NCBI RefSeq assembly: GCF_004193775.1
Contig: NC_041005.1
Coordinates: forward strand, 15,161,865-15,225,864
DNA: 64,000 bases
Direction of reading: 5' to 3'
Source: Glycine soja
Lineage: Eukaryota > Streptophyta > Magnoliopsida > Fabales > Fabaceae
Each line of letters opens with the position of its first letter. Position 1 is the first letter of the stretch. Below the pieces are notes generated by a model. The model ran no database searches and was not told the origin of the DNA. It was given only the letters and a program-made list of their open reading frames with translations. Positions 22,221 to 32,129 of the stretch are shown in pieces. The position numbers were made by a program, and so were the translations under genes.

Positions 22221-24542
22221 CTAGATGGGAATCTCTTCTTCTGCAAACGCGATATAGTTATTGGTGGTTATATGATTAACAATGCCTTCAAAACCCTCAA
22301 CTGAGATGTCGTGTGGTACGTGGGCTTCGTTGAGGACCTTCATCAATAGTGCACAATGAGGCTCAGAGTTTATAAGCAGTTCGAGCAAAGAGATCCTTGT
22401 CGGAGTTTTATTCAGTTGCTCAACTACTTTAAACTCTCTTTGTTGGATATGATGAAGGAACTCATGAGCCTCTTCCAAAGTCACCGCCTTTCCTTGAAGA
22501 CCTTCTTTCTTTTCAGCTCCTTTTACCATCGGAGGATCCATTTCTTTTGAGGGGGTGGCTACGTCTGTGGGCTCTTGGATCATAGGCGCCTTCCCCTTGG
22601 AGGGCAATTCCGCCGAGTGAGGGGGAGCAAACACCCGGCCACTGCGGGTTACGCCACTAAGGCCGGTGATGTTGGTCACCTTGGCTGACAAGGAGTCAAC
22701 TTCGGTTGCAACTCTTTCTCCAAAAGCGGCAGGGGTATACTTCCACGGAACAACCTTATTGCTTTGATATGCAAACGGCGTTGGCTTGGGCGCTTTCGGG
22801 GGGTACATGGGCCTGGAGCCGGTCCCTTTCCTAGTGAAACATATTAGTAGGGCTTTGGGGGTTGGGGGAACCTTCTTTTCTTCCGACTGCATGCAAATCT
22901 GTGGTTCTTCCCTACCTCCTTTGGACACTTCGCGCTGCCCCCAGTCCATGAGCCGTTGAAGTAACTCTTCCACCGCGGTATGCACACTTGGCATTCGAGT
23001 TGTACCACTTGGGGTATGGTGGCTGAAAGACCTTCCCGGGTATGGCCACCACCAAATGATTTTCCAATAATGAAGGCCACAACTTGGAGTATGCCATGGG
23101 AATAGGAGAGAAATCATCTTTCGGGGGGGGGGGGGGGGGGGGCGCCATGCATTGTTATAGCTCGCGCCAGGAGTTGTATTATTGGCTGTTCGGGGAGTGG
23201 CTGGAGCTGTGTGTTGGGCAGACGTTTTTTCTGTTGCGGGAGGTCCTTCCACTTGAGTTGGGAGGGAACTCCCGGCTCAGATCAAAAAGTCCGGGGGGTT
23301 GTGATAGTATGAGTTTTGGGCATTTTGGGGTGCTTTCATCCATGTTGGGGCGGTGGTGACCGCGTGGGTATCTCCTTCCTTTTTCCGCGTGCCCACCACT
23401 GGGGCTCTTCTGTTGTTGTTGGGGGCAACGTTGGAGGCATATTCAAACTTTCCTTTTCTCAGTCCGGACTCGATTCTTTCTCCGGCGAAGACGAGGTCTG
23501 CAAAGTTAGCTGGCATGTATCCTATCAGCTTCTTATAGTACAACGTAGGCAACGTATCTACCATAATTGTGATCATCTCCCTCTCAGTCATGGGCGGGAC
23601 GACTTGGGCTGTGAGGTCTCTCCACCTTTGGGCATATTCTTTAATGGACTCATGTTCTCGCTTTGTCATACTCTGAAGCTGGTTTCGATCAGGAGCCATA
23701 TCCGTGTTGTATTGGTACTGCCTAATGAAGGCAGTTGCCAAGTCTTTCCATGACCGGATCTGAGAAGCTTCCAGATTGGTATACCATGCCACTGCTGCCC
23801 CGGCTAAGCTGTCTTGAAAGAAATGCATCAACAGCTTTTTGTCCGTAGAATATGCCCCCATCCTTCGGCAATACATCCGAAGATGACTTTTTGGACATGC
23901 CGTCCCTTTGTATTTATCAAAATCTGGTACTTTAAACTTGGGAGGGATGACGATGTCAGGTACCAGACACAGATCCGCTAAATCCGAGAACGGGTAGTTG
24001 TCGAGGCCTTCTACCGCTCTCAGCCTCTCTTCAAGTAAATCAATCTTTCCCTTATCTTTTGCAAAGGGAACAAATTCTTTAACGGGTGCGGGTGGAGACG
24101 GGACATGGCGGACTATGTTTGGTTGGGGCAATTCATGGGGGGCCGGATCCTTGAGGGGAAGTAGAGGGCCTAGATGGGCCTCTCCTTCATCATCTTCTTG
24201 CAGAGGATAGTCGGCACAAGGAGGGAGTTGCCCCTCGAAGGTAGGGGCTTGGCTCAAATCGTCTAAAGCGGTATGGGGGGTGAAGTCCGGAGGCAAACCA
24301 TAAGGGTAGGCTTAAGGACTATATCTCTGACCGAAAACCGTCGTGTTTCTGTCTCGACCCAAGTTTATTGCGGGCTGTAGCACCGGTTCCGCTTCCCTAG
24401 CTGTATTGGAGGCGGCCGCCGTGGCATTATCTTCTATAGTTTTCTGAAGCTTTAGCATGGCCTCCGTGATAGAAGCCATTTGATCTTTTAAGGCCGATAG
24501 GTCGGCCTTCATCTGTTCTTACACTCCCTCTTCATTATCCAT
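22221..24542 (-). pseudogene. Ogre-like gag
   Basis: Gag forms the particle that packages element RNA. The best start is MDNEEGV at 24542, followed at once by a TAA (24519-24521) and then MKADLSALKDQMASITEAML, a coiled-coil start. The core gag domain lies at about 24000-23480 (KFKVPDFDKYKGTACPKSHL, WFQ-type DLATAFIRQYQYN, LTAQVVPPMTEREMIT). Other stops are at 24312 and 23277. Downstream of a run of 20 C (23123-23142) the family-like reading (DDFSPIPMAYSKLWPSLL, NAKCAYRGG) moves to another frame and returns near 22985, so there is a compensated double frameshift. The C-terminal part has GERVATEVDSL. Confidence 0.88.
23123..23142. repeat. Run of 20 G (poly-C in gag)
   Basis: Twenty G on the plus strand are poly-C in the gag coding strand and encode proline in every frame. 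A frame change in the gag reading occurs at this run. Confidence 0.95.
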
Positions 24543-24783
24543 TTTTCTGGATCAAGTGTTATAGGGGTGCCTTTGCGCTTTCTTAGTTATGGTGAGTTCT
24601 TTAAAGAAACAAACGATGGTGAGTATGCCACCAAAACATGAATATGCTAATGAATGATCAGAGCACTTGGATCCACCTCAAGGCCCTTTTTAGATAACGT
24701 GATGAGTTTCAGAACTTCTCGCTTTATAAAAAAGAACAAAGCTTTTATCTAGCCAAGATCATACAAAAGTGTTACAATAGAAC
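24543..24783 (-). other. Spacer between ORF1 and gag of the Ogre-like element
   Basis: A 240-bp non-coding gap on the minus strand between the ORF1 stop and the gag ATG. No motif is recognised. Confidence 0.6.
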
Positions 24784-26652
24784 CTAACGGTTTCTAATTA
24801 TATGGGCCATCAAATCTATCATGTGTTGACAGTAATTGATTAGCCCGTGAATTTCCTCAGGGGCTAAACACACTTCAGCGATGGCCTTTGCTTTGGCTAG
24901 TAGTCGCGGGAGGTCTTGACTTCCATTTAAGGTCAAGGCGAACCTATCCATCCACATGGTCGCTTCTTGATGCAATGCATCAATCACCCTCCTTCTTGCT
25001 TCCTTTTCGGCGTACGCTTGTGCGAAATCCTCTACTAGCTTTTGTTCATGGGTCAAAGACTGGTTTAACTCTTCCTTGTACTGCCCTATGATGGCTAGCA
25101 TGCTTCGCTCCGTGGCTTCCAAGTGTTGAGCCAAACTTCTCTTGGATCTTGAGCAAGAAGCTAATTCTTCCTTTAAGATCATGTAATGTACCCGTGACTG
25201 GTCTCTTTCCTCTCTCCGGAGCTTGAGCTCATTGTTGCTACCCCACAAAGCTCCTCGGAATTTATCTCGAGCATGCTCTTCCTTGTGGGCCCTCTTGGTT
25301 TCTTGTTCAAGGGCTCTTGCAGTAGCCACGCTTTCCTCTCGTAACTCGGCGCACTCTTTCCGGATGCTTGTAGCGGTTGACTTGAATTTTTCTTTAGCGA
25401 GTCTTGCCTTCCCTAGCTCTAATTTTAGAGCTTGGACTTCTTCATCCTCTTCCGGAGCTTCGAAGTTCTCCTCATTGATAACTATCAACTTGGAGAGCCA
25501 ATCTAACCCTTGTGTATGAACTCTTTGCCATTCATGATAACCACCGATGATGCCATTACGGATGCCCCTAAGTTCTTTATCTTTCCTCAACGGACTTCTC
25601 CACGCCTTGTGGACTCTTTGTACAACCTTGAGACTTTGCGCGTCGAAATCTCTCACAAGGAAAGGCGAGAGGCTCTCTTCTGTTGGCGCTCCCCTCATGG
25701 GGTACCCTAGCTGTCTTATGGCAAGTGCGGGATTATAGTTAATACAACCCCTCGTCCCTATCAACGGAACATTAGGGTAGTCCCCACATGAGAAAATAAC
25801 TCCCTCCTTTCCTTCCTTCCATCGAGGAAACCAATTGATTGTGCTGCCCCCTATCCCAGCCAAGTGTTGGTCCCAATCGACTCTTCTCTTCTCGACGCAC
25901 GAGCGATAACTTTGAAGCGGACACGGGTGTCTTATGTCTTGTTGGAATAGGTGCGAAACCAACCACACACAAAGAGCGGGTAAGCAGCAGACGATCCGTG
26001 CGCTATTCTTCTCACACCTTCGGTCAAATGTATCAAATAAGTCCGCCAAGATAGCCACCACTGGGCTCTCTTTGCGATGGTGATATGCAAGGAAAGCATC
26101 AATTGCGGCTAGGTCCACCAAACCGTCCACGTTCGGAAAGAGGACAACCTCAAAGATTAGCAAAGCTAGTATATCCGCAAACGGGACCCATTTTTCTTGA
26201 CTTGCCATATCCCTTGCCTTGCCTTCCAAATATTTCCGCGGTAGGCCCACTACGCCGTTTCAAGTTTGCTTTATACGATCCAACTCTCTTGCCGAATCTT
26301 CGACCACAGCTGCAATTTTACTCAAGGAGGGAAGAAACCTGGAGAAAAGATACGGTTTTCTTCCCCCAAGAGGGCATCCTAATATCTCCTCAAATTCTTC
26401 AACAGTCGGTACCATTTGGAAGTCCCCAAACGTGAAGCATCTCAACGGCTGGTCATAGTATTGGGCGAAGGATACAACAGCTTCCGTAAATACCTCCGCT
26501 GTGGTCAAATCTAAAATCTTTCCGTACACTTTGCGGAAGGCTTGCCTTTGGAGGGGTCCCTTCAACCGTCCCAACTCCTTAAGGCTGGTGACATCTAGAC
26601 CTTTAATCTTGACTTGATAAAATCTTTTTCCATTTTGATTTGTCCCCATCAT
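24784..26652 (-). pseudogene. Ogre ORF1 protein
   Basis: A single frame of 623 codons (start MMGTNQNGKRFYQVKIKGLD) with one internal TGA at 26260-26262. ORF1 upstream of gag is characteristic of Ogre elements and its function is unknown. The N-terminal two thirds (CFTFGDFQMVPTVEEFEEIL, GWL-type CVWLVSHLFQQ, PLIGTRGCINYNPALAIRQL) resemble the plant mobile-domain type of protein found in many transposons. Residues of about 390-540 are a long charged coiled coil (ALKLELGKARLAKEKF, KECAELREESVATARALEQE). This is the best preserved ORF of the element. Confidence 0.85.
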
Positions 26653-27505
26653 TTACCTAAAAAAGGGGTGGATCAAGACTCCGATATGAATGATGCAATG
26701 CGCATGCATGAAACGGAAAGAAAACAAAACAAAGGGGTAATTTACGTATACGAGACCAAAAAGATCCATCTTTTTAATACTACGTTTTAGGCATTATGGT
26801 GCCTCAACGTATGTATTAAAAAGTGACGTATTATTCTAGAGAAACAAAATATCACTAGCAAAAGTATAATTTATGTGCTATTCGCAGAAGAATGAATGAG
26901 AACAAATGGCACAGAGCGTGTTTGCTCTATGCCCCTATTTGCGAACCTATAGGATAATATCTAGGGGTCTCTAATAACTACTCCCAACGATTCATAACTC
27001 ACATGGCTGTTTTCTAGAGGTATCATCACTCAAGATAATAATATTGTGGCGGTATGGAATACCAGCGACAACACATTATAAAGAGAGAAAGCTCTAGACG
27101 AGGTTTCACTATTGTCAAGCAAGTCGGAGACCTAGCATGACCATAGATTCACCTCCACTCCTTAGATTCCCATGAACCCGGGTATAGGGCCCCTTTTTTA
27201 CTCAAACCCGTGGGTGCTTAGAATGCAGTGTAAAAATGCGGAAAAGATAGCTGTTATTATATTTACACAGTTCAACAAAATGCACACACAAAGTTTCACT
27301 GATGTGCCATCATTTTCTTCTATTTTCTAAACCCTTTTTGCACCATTTTAATTATTGATTGGTCTTAATTGTCAATTAATTAGGCAGTTTTATTATTTGG
27401 GCTCATTTAGCTAATTTGATGTTTTTAATCTAATTTCAGGAATTAATGAAACATTGGGCTTAATCCGGAATTAATTAGGCAGTTTTATTATTTGGGCTCA
27501 TTTAG
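26653..27505 (-). other. Ogre 5' leader with a rearranged inner end
   Basis: Non-coding leader between the 5' LTR and ORF1. No arginine-tRNA primer binding site is found. Next to the LTR lies sequence unlike the other LTR, with a direct repeat of about 37 bp (AATTAATTAGGCAG..GGGCTCATTTAG) at about 27373-27410 and 27469-27505. The second copy ends exactly where LTR homology starts. This looks like a deletion repaired with filler DNA. Confidence 0.6.
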
Positions 27506-28546
27506 AATTGTGTGAAATTGTGTTACCCTAACTTTTATTTCCTTTTTTATTTTTGAGGTCGACAAAAGCGGGACTCTTGCTCCTACATACCCTCCATCAA
27601 AGCGGGGCACGACCGAACGGTCGCATTTCATTTTAACAGAAATTAACAGATATTACAAATCAAATGATCGGTGGAAATTTATTTTATTTTTTGATTAGGC
27701 GAGAAATGACTTAAATAAATGACTGAAGCACATCAAAAGGAGGTACGGAAAGTAAATGAAACGAGGATAAAAGTACACAAAACAAATGGGGACCACCACG
27801 GGTACATAGAATGAATTGAAAAGCTCAATTTGGGGTACTTACCGGTTGAAGACCGAAGAACAATGAAGAATGAACGATGAATGACGAAGAACGGTTGAAA
27901 ATCTTCGCGTAATTACCCATGGAAACGTTACGGAAGCGCTTCGGCTTGGATTTTCTTCACGGAAACAATTTTCCTCAGCAATTTCAAGTGAATACGAAGT
28001 GCCAAGAAGGCTGAACCCTTTTCTTCTTCACTCCTCCCCCTATTTATAGCAAAATAGGGGAGGAGCTTGCCACCCAGCTCGCCTGGGCGAGCCAGGTTGC
28101 TTCCTCCAGAAGCAACCGCCTTCTGGAGGAAGAATCTGGAAGGCCCAAGTGGGCCTGGTTACTGTTTGCACCCCTTTTTTTTACTAAATACACCCCTTTG
28201 CTTTTTTTGGTGATTCTTTTTCCGTAACGTTACGAAACTTTACGAATTTCGTAACGATACTTGTTTTCTTTTCGTAAGGTTACGGAACCTTACGGATCAT
28301 ATAATTACTCCCTTTTTTAGCTTTCAAAGAGTTACGGAAATTCACAGATTGTGTAAGAATACTTCCTTTTGATTTCCGTCATGTTACGGAATTTTGACGG
28401 ATTGCGTAGCAACACTTCCTTTTGATTTCCGGCACGTCTCGGGACTTCACATATTGTGAAACAAAGGGTGCCAAGTACTTTGAAGCGGTCAATCAAAGGT
28501 TGCATGCCATCAAGCAATAGTCCTCGGACGAAATTAGGGTATGACA
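27506..28546 (-). repeat. 5' LTR of the Ogre-like element, internally deleted
   Basis: Homologous to the 3' LTR from GAATTGTGTGAAATTG to GGGTATGACA, but it lacks the counterpart of 9482-9705 (its inner end) and of 9798-10145. A further 20 bp of the palindromic GC box is lost. It keeps the U3 region with TATA box and hairpin, so it may still start transcription, but it cannot support normal first-strand transfer. Confidence 0.85.
28041..28049 (-). promoter_or_regulatory. TATA box of the Ogre 5' LTR
   Basis: CTATAAATA on the minus strand lies downstream of the GC palindrome (near 28077-28098) and conserved hairpin. The same box is at 10590-10598 in the 3' LTR. Transcription would run leftward into ORF1. 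Confidence 0.6.
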
Positions 28547-31242
28547 GGAGGATATTCAAGTATTTTAGTTTTCTTCTTTGATTTTCTTTAGTAGCCAAAA
28601 TTTATAATTTACTTACAATAAAACCTAATTTATTGTTTGCGAGGTGGAATTTGAAATCTCTGAAGCTTCTGATAGTAGGACAAAGAAGAAAATTCTTTAG
28701 ACTGTCGGCGAGTGGTGAAGGCAGTTTAAATCTGACTTGACCAGGAAATGGGCACTTGCAGCCGACAAGGACAGTGTAGACGACATTGTCTATGAAAAAT
28801 ACGACATTAGCAAAGAGAAATGGGCCCAGTTTTGTCAAACCCACAAAGGCCCCTCATGGGAGGTATGTAGTTTGTCATTTTAGTTGTTTTCTACAAAAAA
28901 TCACTTCTTATAATTCATTGTAGTAATCATTTTCATTAATGTTTGATTTTTGCAGGATGTGCGGAAAAAAGTACAGGCCATCCAGTAGCAAAACACTACC
29001 CCTCCACGTGTTGTCTCATGGGGGTTATGAATATTTAGAACAAAAGCTCATGGCTGAGAAGACAAAGAAAAGACTGGAGGAAGCTGCCCAGTCTAGAAGC
29101 ACTGAGGGCGTCATTGACCCTCCATCTCCCATCGGATGCCACGTGAAGTGGAAGATGGCCCGCACAAAGCAAATTGGGCAGATGACGTCTGAGGTAGCAA
29201 AGGAAATAGCTGAGAAGATTATAAGTCATTTTCAATTAAGAATTGTAATTATCTTTGTGTATTCTGTGAATGCCTTGGACAAATATATTCTGTACAAGAT
29301 TCTTTGGAGGAGCAGGCGTCACAGGGATCATTCGTCCCCCATGGACGTCAGAATGTCCTGACTGCTGCCATTGGGTGACCAGAGCATCTTGGTCGTGTCC
29401 GTGCTGCTGGAGCCGGTGTCACCATAAAGCAATATTTCGGATCGGATCCACGAACATCCCACAGTTTTTCCTCCATGCCTCCTGAAGACCTATAGTAGTT
29501 GACCCAACAAATCAAGTACCAGCTGGAGGAGTTGATCACAGAAAAAGTGACTCGGTAGGTAATGGCATCCTTCAGCCAGATGCAGTCCCAGTTTCAGTCT
29601 TAGATGCAATCACAGGGACTTGCACTGCCTCCGGAGCCAGAGTTGGTCCCTTAGGTGCTCGCGTCAACACAAAGGAGAGCTGTGTTGATCCCTTAGGGAA
29701 CGATCCAGAGACGGGTGACTCAGACAGATGCAGGCTGTACATTGAAGAAAATCATTCCTGCCTGGTTGCCCAAGGAAGACTTTATGAGGGATCCACAGCG
29801 GTTCACAATATCCCTTTGTTGCATGGCCAAGTGAAGGTTGGTGTTGAGGAGGTTAAAGATGTAGAGACTCCCGTTCCTGTACCCACTAACGAGGTTACCT
29901 TAGTGGGGCAGACACTTAACACCTTCCTTGCTTGGCCGACACATCTCGTAAGGCGTTTATCAGAACATGTATTTTACTCTGATTATATGTTTCTTTTTTT
30001 CAATTGATTTGTTCACTGTAATCAAAACTTGTTAATTAACTATGTTTGATCAACAGACAGCTGTGTCTCCAGCAAAACCTCCAAAAAGCCCAGATCATGA
30101 GGTCGATGATCCCCTATATCTGATGACATTGACCATCCCACAACTGTTTTTGAAGCCTCTCCAGGTTATGTGGGATGCTTCCCTGTTCGGCCTGTTTAAT
30201 TCAGACTTCCCCTTGTACATAAAGCATGAAGATCTATCTGAAATAGCACATGATGGTTAATGTCTCAGCATCTCTGTTATACAGTTGTGGATTTTGCAAG
30301 TCAATTTAGATTACTATTAATTACCAAAGTATTTGTTTTAAATTCATACATAATTATCTTTGTCTTAACAAGACAGGCATCTGACTGAGACAAGTATGCG
30401 AGTAGGGAATTCCGATGTGTATGGATTCCTCGAGCCACAGTCCATTCAGAGATCTGGGCAATTGCAATTTGAATCAGAAAGTTACATCAAGAGTTGGATG
30501 CAGAGTTCAAAACGTGATGTCTACCTTGGAGCCTACCTGAATGGGTAAGTCAAACACAACAACTGAATTTAAATAATCTATACTACTACAATAACCCATA
30601 TTCGTCTCCACTGCAGCGGACACTGGCAAATGGTTGTCATTTTGCCTAAGGCAAATGGTTGTCTGGTTTTGTTCTTTACATAATAGGCCAGACAACTACC
30701 TTAAGGGAATAATTAACAGGTCAATGTTGTTTTCAATACATTTGCATTAGCATAACTCAACAACATCAATATTTTAATGTTCCTCGTATTCAACAGTGCT
30801 TTGAAAGGACTTCATGATACTCCACAACCTAAATCCAAGGCTCCTGCTAGGTGGATTGTTGTTAAGGTACCTGATTTAAATAAAACTTCTACTTATATAT
30901 ATTGCTTATGTGTGTGTACACTAATTGTAGTTAATATTTAATTAATATCCAAATTTCATTATGTATTTAGTGTAATAGACAAAAAGGAAGCACTAAGTAT
31001 GGCTATTACGTCATGCACTGGATGTCCATGATAATCTCAGGAACTTTCAGGAATAATTGGGAAACGGTAATTGTTTATTTCAAACAAAGTTGGTTTTCTT
31101 ATCATTGTTATTACATCATTGGTTTATCTTTTATTTGATCATGCAGTATTTTAATGATGTTAGACCATTGGAAGCAGAGAGATTCAAGGCGCTTCGCATC
31201 CAGTGGACATAGTATTATCTAAAAGTTAGAAATCAAATGTAG
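28547..31242 (+). pseudogene. TNP1/Ulp1-type CACTA accessory gene, 3' part
   Basis: It continues the gene cut at 9481. After GGAGG the exon ends within 10 bp at a GT donor. The next exon (about 28643-28862) reads SEASDSRTKKKILQTVGEWW and KWALAADKDSVDD. An intron follows (28863-28955, GTATGT..TGCAG), then the transposase-24-like block (GGYEYLEQKLMAEKTKKRLE, DPPSPIGCHVKWKMARTKQ). The last exons form a Ulp1-like (C48) peptidase region: DDPLYLMTLTIPQLFLKPLQ, YLGAYLNG, GHWQMVVILPK, then ALKGLHDTPQPKSKAPARWI and GYYVMHWMSMII, ending at about 31242. There are several stops and frameshifts (for example near 28990 and 30650). The position where the family has the catalytic Cys reads Tyr (STKYGYYVM). 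Confidence 0.88.
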
Positions 31243-31469
31243 GATGTTAGGGAACTATGTAACTTTAGGTTACTTAATTAGTTTATCGTACTTTGCATTA
31301 CATTTTTTATAATTTTTGTTTCATTTTAATAGTTTACTAGCTAGTTTTCTGCTAAAACCTATTTGCAAGCAGAATGCAAATCATATATGCTGTGTGGTCT
31401 GATTTTAAATTTACAGGTTAAATTTTGGTTTTTTTGTAAAAACAAAGAGAGTATTTAAAAAAAATTCCT
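31243..31469 (+). other. CACTA 3' UTR
   Basis: A non-coding stretch between the accessory-gene stop and the terminal repeats. No motif is recognised. Confidence 0.6.
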
Positions 31470-32008
31470 GAAAACAACATCGGTTATTTAGAAAAACTGA
31501 TGTTAACGTATGTTAACATCGATTTTTCCAAATAACCGATGTTAACTGTCAACATTAACACATACGTTAACATCGGTTTTTCCAAAAAATCGATGTTAAC
31601 TGTCAACATTAACGCATAACTTAACATCGATTTTAACATAACTTAACATCGGTTTTTTTTACAGAAAACTAATGTTAACGTATGTGTTAATGTTGACAAT
31701 TAACATCAGTTTTTTGGAAAAACCGATGTTAACATACGTTAACATCGGTTTTCTGTAAAAGACCGATGTTAAGTTACGTTAACATCAATTTTTTTCAAAA
31801 AACCGATGTTAACTGTCAACATTAATACATTTTTTTGGGTGTAATTCTTATTATCAACATCGATTATTTAAATAACCGATGTTGTAAATTTAACGTTAAC
31901 ATCGATTTTTTGGAACCGATGTTAACGATAATACATTCAACATCAGCACTTTCAACATCGGTTAAAAATCGATGTAGAAAGTCATAAATAACCGATGTAG
32001 AAAACATA
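31470..32008. repeat. CACTA right subterminal repeats
   Basis: About fifteen direct and inverted copies of GTTAACATCGGTTTTT-type motifs. Some pairs form near-palindromes around GTCAACATTAAC spacers. They mirror the block at the left end. Confidence 0.92.
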
Positions 32009-32021
32009 TTTTCTAATAATG

Positions 32022-32024
32022 GAT
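32022..32024. repeat. Right target-site duplication (GAT) of the CACTA element
   Basis: GAT follows TTTTCTAATAATG and equals the triplet at 2509-2511. Confidence 0.85.
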
Positions 32025-32060
32025 TTTGAAGAAGTTTTTTTTGGTTATGTTTTTTTTTAT

Positions 32061-32129
32061 GTATATGGCAATGATGTCCTCAATGTTGTGGTGGGGTGTT
32101 TAAAATGGGTTGTTTTATTCTTTTTGTTG
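32061..32129 (+). pseudogene. Possible exon 2 of the disrupted GRF zinc-finger gene
   Basis: Forty bases beyond the CACTA element a plus-strand frame reads GNDVLNVVVGCLKWVVLF. The CLKW tail could be the last Cys and aromatic part of the GRF finger begun at 2260-2415. A clear AG acceptor is not obvious and the match is short, so this is tentative. Confidence 0.3.

Larger units (their letters stand above)
9482..28546 (-). mobile_element. Ogre-like (Tat lineage) Ty3/gypsy retrotransposon, minus strand
   Basis: Ends TGTCGCAAC and GTATGACA carry the short inverted repeat TGTC/GACA and are flanked by GGAGG. Order on the minus strand: 5' LTR (28546-27506, truncated), leader, ORF1, gag, protease, probable intron, RT, RNase H, second archaeal-type RNase H, integrase, an extra ORF, a tandem-repeat 3' UTR and the 3' LTR (11114-9482). 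An ORF1 upstream of gag, a second RNase H, an intron after protease and the great length (19,065 bp) are the Ogre hallmarks. The coding regions carry more than a dozen stops and several frameshifts. The aligned parts of the two LTRs differ, by eye, at a few per cent of sites, mostly transitions, so the insertion is fairly recent. Confidence 0.93.
2512..32021 (+). mobile_element. CACTA (En/Spm) DNA transposon containing a nested retrotransposon
   Basis: The left terminus reads CACTACTACAAAA (2512-2524). The right terminus TTTTCTAATAATG (32009-32021) is its inverse with 3 of 13 mismatches. Both ends are flanked by GAT. Dense subterminal copies of a GTTAACATCGGTTTTT-type motif in both orientations line each end, as in this superfamily. 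Inside are a TNP2-type transposase relic and a second gene of TNP1/Ulp1 type, both on the plus strand, plus a captured FPP gene fragment on the minus strand. Removing the nested Ogre-like element (9482-28546) and one GGAGG leaves about 10.4 kb, an ordinary size for an autonomous CACTA element. Many stops in both genes show that it is no longer autonomous. Confidence 0.92.
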
